From assembly GCA_026707285.1 (NCBI GenBank), contig JAPOXD010000037.1, positions 1 to 47,809 of the forward strand: DNA of 47,809 nucleotides, written 5' to 3'. Of the stretch, positions 18,935 through 27,447 are shown in pieces. Both the position numbers and the translations under genes were made by a program. Below the pieces are notes generated by a model. The model saw only the letters and a program-made list of their open reading frames with translations. It did not search any database and was not told the DNA's origin. This DNA is from Chloroflexota bacterium (GTDB taxonomy: Bacteria; Chloroflexota; UBA11872). How positions within the stretch are numbered: the first letter of the stretch is position 1; each line of letters opens with the position of its first letter.

Positions 18935-19604
18935 CCTCAAGCGCTTCGGGCAGCAGGTCGGGCGAGAGATCGAGTTCGGACGCCTCCACGCCGCGGACGG
19001 TGCGGCCCGCCAGGAAACCGCTGGCGTCGAGCGTGGCGATGGGAAAAGGGAACTCACGGCCCGACGGGCGGTAGTGCATGGGAATGGCGACCCGCGGGGC
19101 GATCTGGTCGACGACCTCCGCCGCCCCGGCGCCATCCAGCGTGAAATGACCGCCGACGGGAACGCAGACAACGTCGTGGCCCCTGGTTTGCGCGATCAGA
19201 TTGGCATCCAGGACATGCCCAAGATCCCCAAGATGCAGCAGTCGAACACCGCCCGCGGCGACCGAAAGCAGCGCCGTTCGACCGCGCGCGGCCCCCTGCT
19301 CCTGGTCGTGGTAGGCGCCGGCGATCACCGTCGCCGTCACGTCCCCGAGCTGCACCTCGCCCGCATGCCACAGGTCGGCGCTCGCGCCCCGGATGACCTT
19401 GGGACGTCCGGGCGCCAACCCCACGTTGGCGTGGTCGGCGTGCTCATGGCTCAGCAGCACCAGGTCGATGTTCGGCAGCGCCGGAACGGGATAGCCCAGG
19501 GCGTCGTTGAGCGGATCGATCAGGACGCGGACGCCGGCTGGGCTGCTCAGCAGAAAGCACGCGTGGCCCAACCACCGAAGCCGGACCGCCGGCTCAAACG
19601 CCAC
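18894..19604 (-). CDS. Metallo-beta-lactamase-fold hydrolase, UPF0173-like
   Basis: The 236-residue protein opens with VRLRWLGHACFLL, carries the metal motif LLSHEHADHANVG (HxHxDH, 53-58), a later GDLGHV with the bridging Asp, and VAIPMHYRP with the final His. This fits the UPF0173/UlaG-like branch of the metallo-beta-lactamase superfamily, which hydrolyses small metabolites or phosphodiesters; the substrate is unknown. GTG at 19604 is chosen because upstream residues would be the recR frame-shadow; it overlaps recR by 11 bases, so it is the last gene of the dnaX-ybaB-recR operon. Confidence 0.87.
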   Translation of the reverse strand: MAFEPAVRLRWLGHACFLLSSPAGVRVLIDPLNDALGYPVPALPNIDLVLLSHEHADHANVGLAPGRPKVIRGASADLWHAGEVQLGDVTATVIAGAYHDQEQGAARGRTALLSVAAGGVRLLHLGDLGHVLDANLIAQTRGHDVVCVPVGGHFTLDGAGAAEVVDQIAPRVAIPMHYRPSGREFPFPIATLDASGFLAGRTVRGVEASELDLSPDLLPEALEVTVLAPPALPARA

Positions 19605-20220
19605 TGGGCCAATCGTCGGCGACGCGGCTGCGACCCTCCAGCGCCATGGCGATGGTGGCGGCGTCGACGTACTCGATGTCGCCGCCGCGGGCGAGGCCCC
19701 GCGCAAGCCGGCTGACGACCAGCGAATCCGCTTCCAGCAGGCCGTTGATGTAGGCCGCGGTGGCGTCCCCTTCGATGCTGGCGTTCGTCGCGACGATCAC
19801 CTCACGCAGTCCCTCGCGCCGCACGCGCTGGGCCAGAGCGGAGAGGTTGAGCTCATCGGGTCCCACGCCGTCCAGCGGCGCGATCACCCCGTGCAGCACG
19901 TGATAGACGCCGTTGAATCCGCCCGAGCGCTCGATGGCGAGCAGATCGAGCGGATCCTCGACCACGCAGAGGAGCTGCTGATCGCGTGTGGGGTCGCAAC
20001 AGATCGAACAGGGGTCCTGGTCGGCATAGTTCCCGCACCGCGCGCAGGTGACCACGTGCTCGCGCAGGCCGGTCACGGCGGCGCCCAGCGCCGCCACCTG
20101 CGCCGCGGGCGCGCGCAGCAGAAAGAAGGCCAGGCGCTGCGCCGTCTTCGGCCCGATGGTGGGCAGCCTGCCGAACTCTTCGATCAGGCGCGTGATCGGC
20201 CGTGGGATCGGGTCCGGCAC
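19594..20220 (-). CDS. recR: Recombination mediator RecR
   Basis: RecR with RecO loads RecA at gaps. The 208 residues have the helix-hairpin-helix segment LPTIGPKTAQRLAFFLL, the zinc finger CARCGNYADQDPCSICCD and the Toprim domain (LLCVVEDPLDLLAIE ... EVIVATNASIEGDATA). It lies three bases after ybaB, the widespread dnaX-ybaB-recR order. Confidence 0.98.
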   Translation of the reverse strand: MPDPIPRPITRLIEEFGRLPTIGPKTAQRLAFFLLRAPAAQVAALGAAVTGLREHVVTCARCGNYADQDPCSICCDPTRDQQLLCVVEDPLDLLAIERSGGFNGVYHVLHGVIAPLDGVGPDELNLSALAQRVRREGLREVIVATNASIEGDATAAYINGLLEADSLVVSRLARGLARGGDIEYVDAATIAMALEGRSRVADDWPSGV

Positions 20221-20223
20221 GCG

Positions 20224-20517
20224 CTACAGCCCGGGAATACCGAGCCCGCCGGTCAAGCCGCCCAGCTTTTGCTTGGCAAGGTCCTGCGACTGGTCGATGG
20301 CCTCGTTGATCGCGGCGGTCACCAGGTCCCCGAGCAGCTCGGGATCGTCCGGGTCGATGGCCGCGGGATCGATGGCGATCGATTCGATGTGCTGGTCGCC
20401 CGTGATGACGACCGTCACCGCGCCGCCGCCGGACGTGACTTCCAGCGTGGCGGCGCGCAACTCCTCTTGCGCCTTCTCCATTTGTCGCTGCAGCTGCCGC
20501 ATCATCTTCATGGACAC
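20224..20517 (-). CDS. ybaB: YbaB/EbfC nucleoid-associated protein
   Basis: This 97-residue DNA-binding protein begins with the long helix MSMKMMRQLQRQMEKAQEEL, followed by strands including VTSGGGAVTVVITGDQHIESIAID, and ends with a Gly-rich tail. These are the hallmarks of the family, which forms dimers that coat DNA. It is three bases from both dnaX and recR. Confidence 0.96.
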   Translation of the reverse strand: MSMKMMRQLQRQMEKAQEELRAATLEVTSGGGAVTVVITGDQHIESIAIDPAAIDPDDPELLGDLVTAAINEAIDQSQDLAKQKLGGLTGGLGIPGL

Positions 20518-20520
20518 CGG

Positions 20521-22098
20521 CTAGGCTCCTTCGGTGAGCTCGACGTCAATCGGCTGAGCCCCATAGTCCCTTATCGCGACCCGGACGACCGGATCGCTGC
20601 TGGCCGGCGACCTGGGGGACTTCGGTCGTGGCGCGGCGGCCTCACGTTCGAGACGATTGCGGACGCGCAGCGGCGTGCCGAAGGTTCGCGTGAGCGCCTC
20701 GGACATCAGCTGCCGGGACTGCGGCCGATCCACCTGGTCCAAGAGCAGCTGGCTCCGGTAGCTGATGGTGACCACGTCGTCGGTGAGGGCCAGCACCTCG
20801 CCCTGCTCAGCGTATGGCGCCAGCGTGCGCGAGGCCTCGCGCACGGCTCCAATCCAGTCCGATGCGCGCGCCTTGATTGTCTCGACCGTCAGCTCGTCCG
20901 GGCTGGTGGCGGCTGTGGGAGTCTCCTCGGCTTGGGCGTCCTTCGGCGGCGGCGCAGGTCTGGCGGGCGCCGGCGGCGGCTGGGCGGTCGCGACGGCGTC
21001 GCCGTGCACCCGCAGGACGGCGCGAGCAAACGCCAGCTCGAGATCGAGGATGGGATCGCCGGCCTCTCGCGACGGCGGCTCGGGCTCGGCGAAGACTTCG
21101 AGCGCCTGGACGACCTGGCCGATGGAGATGCGACTGGCGAGCGCCGCGACTTCCGGATCGTCGCGCACGTGGCCGGCCTCGGCCGCGCCCGCGCTAAGCA
21201 AGAGCACGTCGCGCAGCAGATCGACGACCTGCGCCCGCAGCGTGCCGGGGCTATTGCCGTCGGCCATGGCCTGCTCGATGGCGCCCAGACCCGCCGCCGC
21301 ATCGCCCGCGGCAATGGCCTCCACCAGCGCCAGCACCGCCGCCCGGCCGGTGAGCCCGAGCATGCCGTTTACGTCGTCCAGCGTCACGGTCTCCTGGGCG
21401 AACGCCAGCGCCTGGTCGAGCAGCGAAATCGCGTCGCGCAAGCTGCCGCCGGCGCTGCGGGCCAGGACCGCCAGCGCCAGCTCGTCGACCGTCGTTCCCT
21501 CGGCGGCGGCCACGCTGCGGAGCTGATCGATGAGCTCCACGGTGCCGATGCGGCGAAACGTCAAATGCTGGCAGCGCGAGCGAATGGTGAGGGGAACTCG
21601 ATGCGGCTCGGTGGTGGCCAGCACGAACAGCGTGCGGGTCGGCGGCTCTTCCAGCGTCTTCAGCAAGGCGTCTTTCGCCGAGGCGGACAACTGGTGGATC
21701 TCGTCGATGATGTAGACCTTATAGCGCCCGCCGGCGGGGGCGAACTGCGTTTGCTCACGCAGCAGCCGCACGTCGTCGACGCTGCTGTGGGACGCCGCGT
21801 CCATCTCCAGCAAATCGACGAACGTGCCGGCGGCAATGTCGCGGCAGTGGTCGCAGGCGGCGCAGGGCTCGGGCTGCACACCTTCGCGACAGTTGACCGC
21901 CTTCGCCAGCAGGCGCGCGGCGGTGGTCTTGCCGGTGCCGCGCTCGCCCGAAAACAGGTAGGCGTGGCTCAGCCGGTTGTGCGCCAGCGCGTTTTGCAGG
22001 ATTCGCACGACGTGCGACTGGCCCACAAGCTCGCCGAACCGCTGCGGCCGATAGCGGTTGTAGAGCGCTTGGAACGCGGGCATCGCCGAATCGGTCAT
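20521..22098 (-). CDS. dnaX: DNA polymerase III subunit gamma/tau
   Basis: DnaX is the motor of the clamp loader. The 525 residues start with ALYNRYRPQRFGELVGQ. Walker A is GERGTGKTTA (51-60). The zinc module has Cys70, Cys79, Cys82 and Cys85. Walker B/DEIH is VYIIDEIHQLS, and the sensor region is TTEPHRVPLTIRSRCQHLTFRR. A Pro/Ala-rich linker at about 375-400 separates the ATPase from a C-terminal domain. No A-rich slippery sequence is obvious, so there is no sign of a programmed frameshift. The SRP RNA gene is upstream on the same strand. Confidence 0.97.
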   Translation of the reverse strand: MTDSAMPAFQALYNRYRPQRFGELVGQSHVVRILQNALAHNRLSHAYLFSGERGTGKTTAARLLAKAVNCREGVQPEPCAACDHCRDIAAGTFVDLLEMDAASHSSVDDVRLLREQTQFAPAGGRYKVYIIDEIHQLSASAKDALLKTLEEPPTRTLFVLATTEPHRVPLTIRSRCQHLTFRRIGTVELIDQLRSVAAAEGTTVDELALAVLARSAGGSLRDAISLLDQALAFAQETVTLDDVNGMLGLTGRAAVLALVEAIAAGDAAAGLGAIEQAMADGNSPGTLRAQVVDLLRDVLLLSAGAAEAGHVRDDPEVAALASRISIGQVVQALEVFAEPEPPSREAGDPILDLELAFARAVLRVHGDAVATAQPPPAPARPAPPPKDAQAEETPTAATSPDELTVETIKARASDWIGAVREASRTLAPYAEQGEVLALTDDVVTISYRSQLLLDQVDRPQSRQLMSEALTRTFGTPLRVRNRLEREAAAPRPKSPRSPASSDPVVRVAIRDYGAQPIDVELTEGA

Positions 22099-22131
22099 GA
22101 GGTCTATCGTGTCACGAAATCGGCTAAGAGT

Positions 22132-22400
22132 GAGGCCGCGCCCTGCCGTTGAGCACCGGCCGCCGCCTTACCGACGCCGCCGGCTCGAGCCAGGTGATCC
22201 CGCGGCACCCAAAGATGGCTCCGTACCGCTGCTTCCTCTCGGACCTGACGGGGTTAGGAGGTCTTCGTCGCACGAGGCCCAGCCGTCAGCACCGATGAAC
22301 GGCGGCAGACACGACGGTGGCAACCCTCAGGCAGGTATTCAGCCCGCTGTAGCGGATTGCGGTTCCAGGGCACCGCTAGCTCCCCACCTAGCGCGGCCTC
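22132..22400 (-). ncRNA. ffs: Signal recognition particle RNA, long type with Alu domain
   Basis: The minus strand holds the SRP helix 8 signature GTCAGGTCCGAGAGGAAGCA (from about 22244 down to 22225) and, nearer the 5' end, the Alu-domain sequence GGGGAGCTAGCGGTGCCCTG and CAATCCGCTACAGCGGG, which match the Bacillus-type 6S-like scRNA. The first nine bases (GAGGCCGCG) pair perfectly with the last nine (CGCGGCCTC), which defines the ends and a length of about 269 bases. It lies just upstream of dnaX, as in many Gram-positive and related bacteria. A strong promoter is placed exactly upstream. Confidence 0.95.
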
Positions 22401-22406
22401 TCGTCG

Positions 22407-22435
22407 ATAGTAGGCGCAGCGGTACCGAGGGTCAA
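22407..22435 (-). promoter_or_regulatory. Promoter of the SRP RNA gene
   Basis: On the minus strand TTGACC (22435-22430) is followed by a 17-base spacer and TACTAT (22412-22407). Six bases later the predicted RNA 5' end begins at 22400. Spacing and match are near ideal for a housekeeping sigma factor; it may also serve dnaX. Confidence 0.8.
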
Positions 22436-22453
22436 CGCGTCCGACGGGTCGTC

Positions 22454-22481
22454 GTAGGGGCGCTTCGCGAAGTGTCCCTAC
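22454..22481. repeat. Palindromic repeat with GTAGGG/CCCTAC ends, family D
   Basis: This 28-base element folds end to end: GTAGGG pairs with CCCTAC and CTTCG with CGAAG, joined by wobble pairs. The same opening (GTAGGGGCGA) recurs at 47601 near the right window end. It sits between the SRP promoter and the threonine aldolase promoter. There is no T-run. Confidence 0.5.
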
Positions 22482-22546
22482 CCGAGCGCGGCTGCCGAGA
22501 AAGCGAACCGCCTACAATCGAAGACCCGCCGAAAGGAGTCCCGCCT

Positions 22547-23614
22547 GTGGCCCCCTACCGCATCGAGCTCCGCAGCGACACGCAGACCGTTCCCACGCCC
22601 GACATGCGCGAGGCCATGGCCATGGCCGAGGTGGCGGATGAACAGTGGGGCGAGGACCCCACCGTGCTGGAACTGGAGCGCACGTCCGCCGAGATGTTCG
22701 GCCGCGAGGCGGCGGTCTTCGTGCCCAGCGGCACGATGGGCAACCTGACCAGCATGCTTGCGCTGACCGAGCGCGGGGACACCGTGATCGTGGACGGGCT
22801 GTCGCACATGGTGGGCGAGAACGGCAACTACGCCGTCGTCGCGGGCTGCACCCTGCTGCCGGTCGAGACCGAAGGCGTGCTCGACGCGGACATGGTGCGC
22901 GAGCGGCTGGATTCCGCGACCATTCCGCCCGCCCGGCCCGCGCTGATCTGGACCGAGAATACCCACAACGTGCGCGGCGGCGTGTCCTGGGGCCCCGAGG
23001 TCATGCAGGGCATCGTGGAGCTCGCCGCCGAACGGGGCATGCGCGTCCACCTGGACGGCGCGCGCATCTTCAACGCCGCCGTCGACCAGGGCGTCTCGGT
23101 GCGCGAGCTGACCGCCGGCGCGGACACGGTGCAGTTCTGTCTCTCCAAGGGCCTCGGAGCGCCGTTCGGCTCGATGGTGGTGGGGTCGGGCGACACGATC
23201 GAGCGCGTGGCGCGCTACAAGAAGATGCTGGGCGGCGCCATGCGGCAGGCGGGCGTGATGGCCGCGGCCGGTCTGATCGCTCTGCGCGACGGTCCCGCGC
23301 GGCTCGCCGCCGACCACGTCAACGCGCAGCGATTGGGCGAATTGCTGGCGGATATCCCCGGACTTGATCTGATCTACCCGGCGGCGACCAACATGGTGTT
23401 CGTGCGGGTGGACCCGGAGACGCTCGATCAGCAGCGTTTCGTTGACGCCGCGCGGGCGCAAGGGTTGGGCGTCGCCGACATCCGACCGGGGCATCGGCTG
23501 CGGTTTGTCACGCACCACCAGGTCGACGCCCAGGCAATCGAGGAGGCCGGGCAGATCTTGCGCAACGCCGCCGAGGCCGCCGCGTTGCACGCTCCGGCCG
23601 GCGCCATCGGTTGA
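22547..23614 (+). CDS. Low-specificity threonine aldolase, GntG family PLP enzyme
   Basis: The 355-residue fold-type I PLP enzyme cleaves threonine or allo-threonine (or a related beta-hydroxy amino acid) to glycine and an aldehyde. It begins with the family signature IELRSDTQTVPTPDMREAM, has VPSGTMGN in the PLP phosphate region, VHLDGARIFNA (Asp) and the lysine in QFCLSKGLGAPFGS (Lys201). GTG 22547 follows GAAAGGAG at 22531-22538 by eight bases. TACAAT at 22513-22518 is a good -10 box, with only a weak -35 element. The next gene overlaps its stop. Confidence 0.92.
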   Translation: MAPYRIELRSDTQTVPTPDMREAMAMAEVADEQWGEDPTVLELERTSAEMFGREAAVFVPSGTMGNLTSMLALTERGDTVIVDGLSHMVGENGNYAVVAGCTLLPVETEGVLDADMVRERLDSATIPPARPALIWTENTHNVRGGVSWGPEVMQGIVELAAERGMRVHLDGARIFNAAVDQGVSVRELTAGADTVQFCLSKGLGAPFGSMVVGSGDTIERVARYKKMLGGAMRQAGVMAAAGLIALRDGPARLAADHVNAQRLGELLADIPGLDLIYPAATNMVFVRVDPETLDQQRFVDAARAQGLGVADIRPGHRLRFVTHHQVDAQAIEEAGQILRNAAEAAALHAPAGAIG

Positions 23615-24450
23615 CGACCGGCGCAGCGGACCTCTTTCAGCCCACGCCGGGCGAGGAGGTTGTCCGCGTTGGACCGCTGCGGGCCTTGCGCTGGCTGCCG
23701 ACGGACCTCCGCGCCCCCTCGCGATTTTTGTTGGTCCACGGCCTGTGGGGCGGGGCGCACATGTGGCGGCGCATGGGGCCGTACCTGGCGGCGCAGGGCT
23801 ACGCCACCTATGCCGTGTGGCTGCGGCATCACCATCCCGGCGCGGACCACCGCTCGCTCGGCGGCGTGGGAGTCCGGGAAGTGGCCGGCGACGTGATCGA
23901 GGCGGCGCGCGAGATCGGTGACCCGATCCTGGTCGGACACAGCGCCGGTGGGCTCATCGCGCAGGTAGCCGCCGCGGGGTGGGAAGCGCCGGGGCTTATT
24001 CTTATGTCAAGCTCGGGGCCGCTAGGCATAGTCTCGCTGCATCGCGGCTGGCAGACGCTGTGGGCGCTGCCCAAGTTCGCCGGTCATCCGCTTCGCCATG
24101 AGCCGTTTCGGCCCGAGGCCGACTACATGCGCCGCGTGTTCTTCGATCGCCTGCAGGCCGACGAAGGCGCCGCGCTGATCGAGCACCTGGTGCCCGAGCC
24201 GCGGCGGCTCGTGCGCCAAATTGCCTTCTGGCCACCGCACGTGCCGCGCTCGGCCATTCGTTGCCCGGTCCTCGTCACTTCCGGATCGGAGGACGTGGGC
24301 ATGATTCCGTGGGTGGCCCGGCGGCTGGGCGCGCGCTACCGCGTCCTGCCGATGATCTATCCCGGACGCGCGCACATGCTCCAGCTCGAACATGGCTGGG
24401 AAGACGTGGCCGACGACCTTACGCGCTGGGCGGATCGCTTCGTGGCGTAG
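23611..24450 (+). CDS. Alpha/beta hydrolase with Ser nucleophile
   Basis: The 279-residue soluble hydrolase has HGLWGGAHMW (oxyanion loop, 43-52), nucleophile elbow VGHSAGG (Ser111), an acidic residue in TSGSEDVGM and His in YPGRAHML. It is lipase/esterase-like with unknown substrate. The TTG start overlaps the threonine aldolase stop by four bases, so both are co-translated. The 3' end overlaps the convergent DegT gene by 32 bases. Confidence 0.85.
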   Translation: MTTGAADLFQPTPGEEVVRVGPLRALRWLPTDLRAPSRFLLVHGLWGGAHMWRRMGPYLAAQGYATYAVWLRHHHPGADHRSLGGVGVREVAGDVIEAAREIGDPILVGHSAGGLIAQVAAAGWEAPGLILMSSSGPLGIVSLHRGWQTLWALPKFAGHPLRHEPFRPEADYMRRVFFDRLQADEGAALIEHLVPEPRRLVRQIAFWPPHVPRSAIRCPVLVTSGSEDVGMIPWVARRLGARYRVLPMIYPGRAHMLQLEHGWEDVADDLTRWADRFVA

Positions 24451-25738
24451 CGGCGTCGTCGGCCGCTATGAGCGCCTCCGCGTGCTCGCGGACCTTCTCA
24501 ATGGCGTCGGCGATCTGAACCATGCCGGCCTCGTCGTCGAGCAAGACGCTCTGCGCCAGGAACAGCGTCTCGTCGGCGCAGAGACGCTCGGCGTGGGGGC
24601 ATGAGACCTCGGTGTAGTCGATGTCGGGCCTGCCATCGCCGCGCGGCCAGGCCCGCGCCAGGGCGCCGTCGACGTCGGCGAAGAGCGCGGTGCGATGCAG
24701 GGGCTGCCGGTAGCCCTTGGTGACCGGAATGCCCTCCGCGTTCATGGCCTCGACGAAGCGCTCGCGGCTCAGGCCCCGGAATGCCGCCGGCTGGTACCGA
24801 AAGACATACACGTGGTGCGCCGGACGGGTGGCGAAGGCGTCGCTGCGCCGTACGCCGATGCCTTCAAGATCTTCGAGCAGATCGTTGAGGTAGGCGCCGT
24901 TGGCCGCGCGCCGCTGCGCCTGGTCTTCCAGCCGTCCGAGTTGCGCCTGGAGCAGCGTCGCCTGGAATGGCGTGATGCGGCGATCGCCCGCCGACACGGT
25001 GAAGTCCCAGCCTTCCCCGGTGGCCAGGCTGCCGCGTCCGAGCTGTCCGCCGCGCTGCTCGACTCCGCCGCCCCAGAGATCGTGCTGGGCGATGGCGCGC
25101 GAGAAGATGTCGAGGTCGTTGGTCAGCACCGCGCCGCCCTCACCCGAGTTGAGGTTCTTGCTGGCCTGAAAGCTGAAGCACCCCACGTCGCCGATGGTCC
25201 CCAGGCCCCGATCGCACCAGGTGCCGGCGTGTGAGTGCGCCGCGTCCTCGATCACGCGCAAGTCATTCGCCGACGCGATGTCGAGGATGGCCTGCATGTC
25301 GCAGGCCAACCCGCCGAAGTGCACCGCCATGATGGCCGAGGTGCGCGGCGTGATCGCCTCCGCAATGCATGCGGGGTCCAGGTTGTAGGTCTCCGGGTCG
25401 ATATCGGCGAAAACCGGCACCAAGCCGGCGTTGAGGATCGATGTGGCGCTGGCCATGAATGTGAACGGCGCCAGGATGACCTCGGAGCCGCGCGGCAGCC
25501 GCAGCGCTTCGAGCCCCATTTCGAGAGCGCTGGTGCCGCTGTTGACCGCCAGCCCGTAGGCCGCGCCCTGGAAGGCGGCGAACGCGCGCTCGAAGGCGAT
25601 CACGCGGTGGCTGCCGAGGCGCCCCCACTCGCCGGTGCGGACGACATCGGCCACGGCGTCGACCTCGGTCTCGTCGAAGACCGGCCACGCCGGATATGGG
25701 TCCGGCCGAACCGGGTTTCCACCTAAGAGGGCAAGCAT
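24419..25738 (-). CDS. DegT/DnrJ/EryC1 family PLP aminotransferase
   Basis: The 439-residue enzyme belongs to the sugar aminotransferase family, whose members transaminate keto-sugars or cyclitols. Residues visible: AVNSGTSALEMGLEALRL (PLP phosphate), VIEDAAHSHAGTW (PLP Asp165), and the lysine in CFSFQASKNLNSGEGG (Lys194). The usual DLGH/DxAxA pattern is kept. It lies 45 bases downstream of the iron-transport permease gene on the same strand, an unusual neighbour, so it may be expressed under iron control. No sugar-nucleotide genes are next to it. Confidence 0.9.
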   Translation of the reverse strand: MLALLGGNPVRPDPYPAWPVFDETEVDAVADVVRTGEWGRLGSHRVIAFERAFAAFQGAAYGLAVNSGTSALEMGLEALRLPRGSEVILAPFTFMASATSILNAGLVPVFADIDPETYNLDPACIAEAITPRTSAIMAVHFGGLACDMQAILDIASANDLRVIEDAAHSHAGTWCDRGLGTIGDVGCFSFQASKNLNSGEGGAVLTNDLDIFSRAIAQHDLWGGGVEQRGGQLGRGSLATGEGWDFTVSAGDRRITPFQATLLQAQLGRLEDQAQRRAANGAYLNDLLEDLEGIGVRRSDAFATRPAHHVYVFRYQPAAFRGLSRERFVEAMNAEGIPVTKGYRQPLHRTALFADVDGALARAWPRGDGRPDIDYTEVSCPHAERLCADETLFLAQSVLLDDEAGMVQIADAIEKVREHAEALIAADDAATPRSDPPSA

Positions 25739-25783
25739 GGCCGCATGGTACGACTGGCCCCGACGGCCAACAACGCGCGCGAG

Positions 25784-27445
25784 CTACTGTCGGACCGGCG
25801 GCGTCGCCGCCGGCGTGGCCCTTCCCATGCGCAGCCGGAGCAGCAGCAACGGCACGCCGGCGGCGAGGACGATCAGCAGCGCCGACATCGCGGCGCGCGC
25901 AAAGAACGCCTCCGACGCCGCCGACCAGGTGGCCGTGGCCAGCGTCTTGAAGCCGATTGGGCCGAGGATCAGCGTCGCGGGCAGCTCTTTCATGGTGAGC
26001 AAAAACACCAGGCCGATGCCCGAGGCGATGCCGGGCCAAATGAGCGGCAGCGTCACCTGAACCAAGGTCGCGATGGGCGATCGGCCGAGCGTGCGCGCGG
26101 CGTCTTCCACGTTGGGGCGCACCTGCGCGAGCGCCGTCCGCACGGCCGCGAGCATGGCCGGAAAGAACAGCACGACGTAGGCCATGATGAGCAGGAAGAG
26201 AGTTTGGTAAAGCGGCCGCGCGAGATTGACGGCGAAGAAGACGAGCGAGATAGCCACCACAAGCCCGGGCAGGGCAAATCCTGTGTAGGTGGCCCGCTCG
26301 ATCACCCACGCGAACCGGCTCGGGTAGCGGACGACGAGCGCGGCGACGGGCAGCGACGCCACGGCCGCGGCGATCGCCGCCAGCGCAGCGACCAGCACGG
26401 AGTTCAACAGGGGCTCCCAAACGCTGATCAGCTCCTGGCCGCCCGCCAGTCCTCGGCCGACCCAATACGCCAAGACTCCCATCGGTCCGATCAAGGCGAC
26501 CGCTCCCAGCGCCGCCATGAGCGCAAGCGCCGGGGCCATCCAGCGGCCGAGCAGGATGCGCCTGGGCTCGGCCATCGCTCCCGGACCCACGCCGTGATAG
26601 CGGGCTCGTCCTCGCGCCACGGCTTCGACGGCGAGGATGGCGGCGGCCAGGGCGACCAGCACCAGCGAGAGGGCCGCGGCGACCCCGCGATCGAACGCCG
26701 ACTCGAATTGGACGAAGATCGCCCATGTGAAGGTCTCGTAGCGAAGCAGCGACACCGCGCCGAAGTCGGTGAGGGTATAGAGCGCGACCAGCAACGACCC
26801 GGCGCCCACGGCCGGGCCCAGCATGGGCAGGGTCACGCGGCGCAGCGTCGCGCGGCGGCCGTGCCCAAGAGATCGACTGGCGTCCTCGAGCAACGGGTCC
26901 TGCCGGCGAAGGCTCGATTGCGCGGGCAGCAGCACGTAGGGATAGCTGAGCAGCGTCAGCGTCAGCGCGGCGCCGGGAAAGCCGTAGATCGACGGAAGCT
27001 CGGTGACGCCGAGGATCGGCTCGAGCGCCTGCTGCAGCATCCCCCGCGGGCCGAGCGCCACCTGGACCACCAGCCCGGCGACGAAGCTGGGAATCACGAG
27101 GGGCAATGCCGCCACGACGCTCCAGAAGCGCGGCCACGGCAGGTTGCTGCGAACGGTGAGCCAGGCGACCGGCACCGCGATCAGGACCGACGCAACCGTC
27201 ACCGTGACGACCAAGGCCACCGTCCGCAGCAGGATCATGACCGTGCGCCAGCGAAACAGCAGCGCCCAGGCGTCGTCGCCGGCCCCGGCGGTGCGAATGA
27301 CCAGGTAAACCAGCGGCAACGCCAGCAACAGGCCAACCACCAGCGCCGGGACCCAAAGAGCGGGCGGCGCGTGCGTCCAGCGGCCCAGCCGCCCGATGGG
27401 CCCGCCGGGCGCGGCAACGCGCATGACACGCGCGATCGACACCAT
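25784..27445 (-). CDS. fbpB: ABC transporter permease, Fe(III)/FbpB type
   Basis: The 553-residue inner-membrane protein has about twelve hydrophobic segments in two halves. Each half carries a permease EAA loop: DASRSLGHGRRATLRRVTLP and DAARTLGRSPIATLVQVTLP. Such a double-length permease is typical of ferric-iron (FbpB/SfuB) and thiamine transporters. It starts two bases after the binding-protein gene. No ATP-binding subunit is encoded nearby, so the pair must use an ATPase encoded elsewhere. Confidence 0.88.
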   Translation of the reverse strand: MVSIARVMRVAAPGGPIGRLGRWTHAPPALWVPALVVGLLLALPLVYLVIRTAGAGDDAWALLFRWRTVMILLRTVALVVTVTVASVLIAVPVAWLTVRSNLPWPRFWSVVAALPLVIPSFVAGLVVQVALGPRGMLQQALEPILGVTELPSIYGFPGAALTLTLLSYPYVLLPAQSSLRRQDPLLEDASRSLGHGRRATLRRVTLPMLGPAVGAGSLLVALYTLTDFGAVSLLRYETFTWAIFVQFESAFDRGVAAALSLVLVALAAAILAVEAVARGRARYHGVGPGAMAEPRRILLGRWMAPALALMAALGAVALIGPMGVLAYWVGRGLAGGQELISVWEPLLNSVLVAALAAIAAAVASLPVAALVVRYPSRFAWVIERATYTGFALPGLVVAISLVFFAVNLARPLYQTLFLLIMAYVVLFFPAMLAAVRTALAQVRPNVEDAARTLGRSPIATLVQVTLPLIWPGIASGIGLVFLLTMKELPATLILGPIGFKTLATATWSAASEAFFARAAMSALLIVLAAGVPLLLLRLRMGRATPAATPPVRQ

Positions 27446-27447
27446 GG

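Noticed and set aside
19507-22152. Very long open frame on the plus strand opposite dnaX-ybaB-recR
   Set aside because: Its sequence is low-complexity (Arg, Gly, His, Gln-rich) and it is antisense to three clear genes and the SRP RNA; it is a shadow of high G+C.
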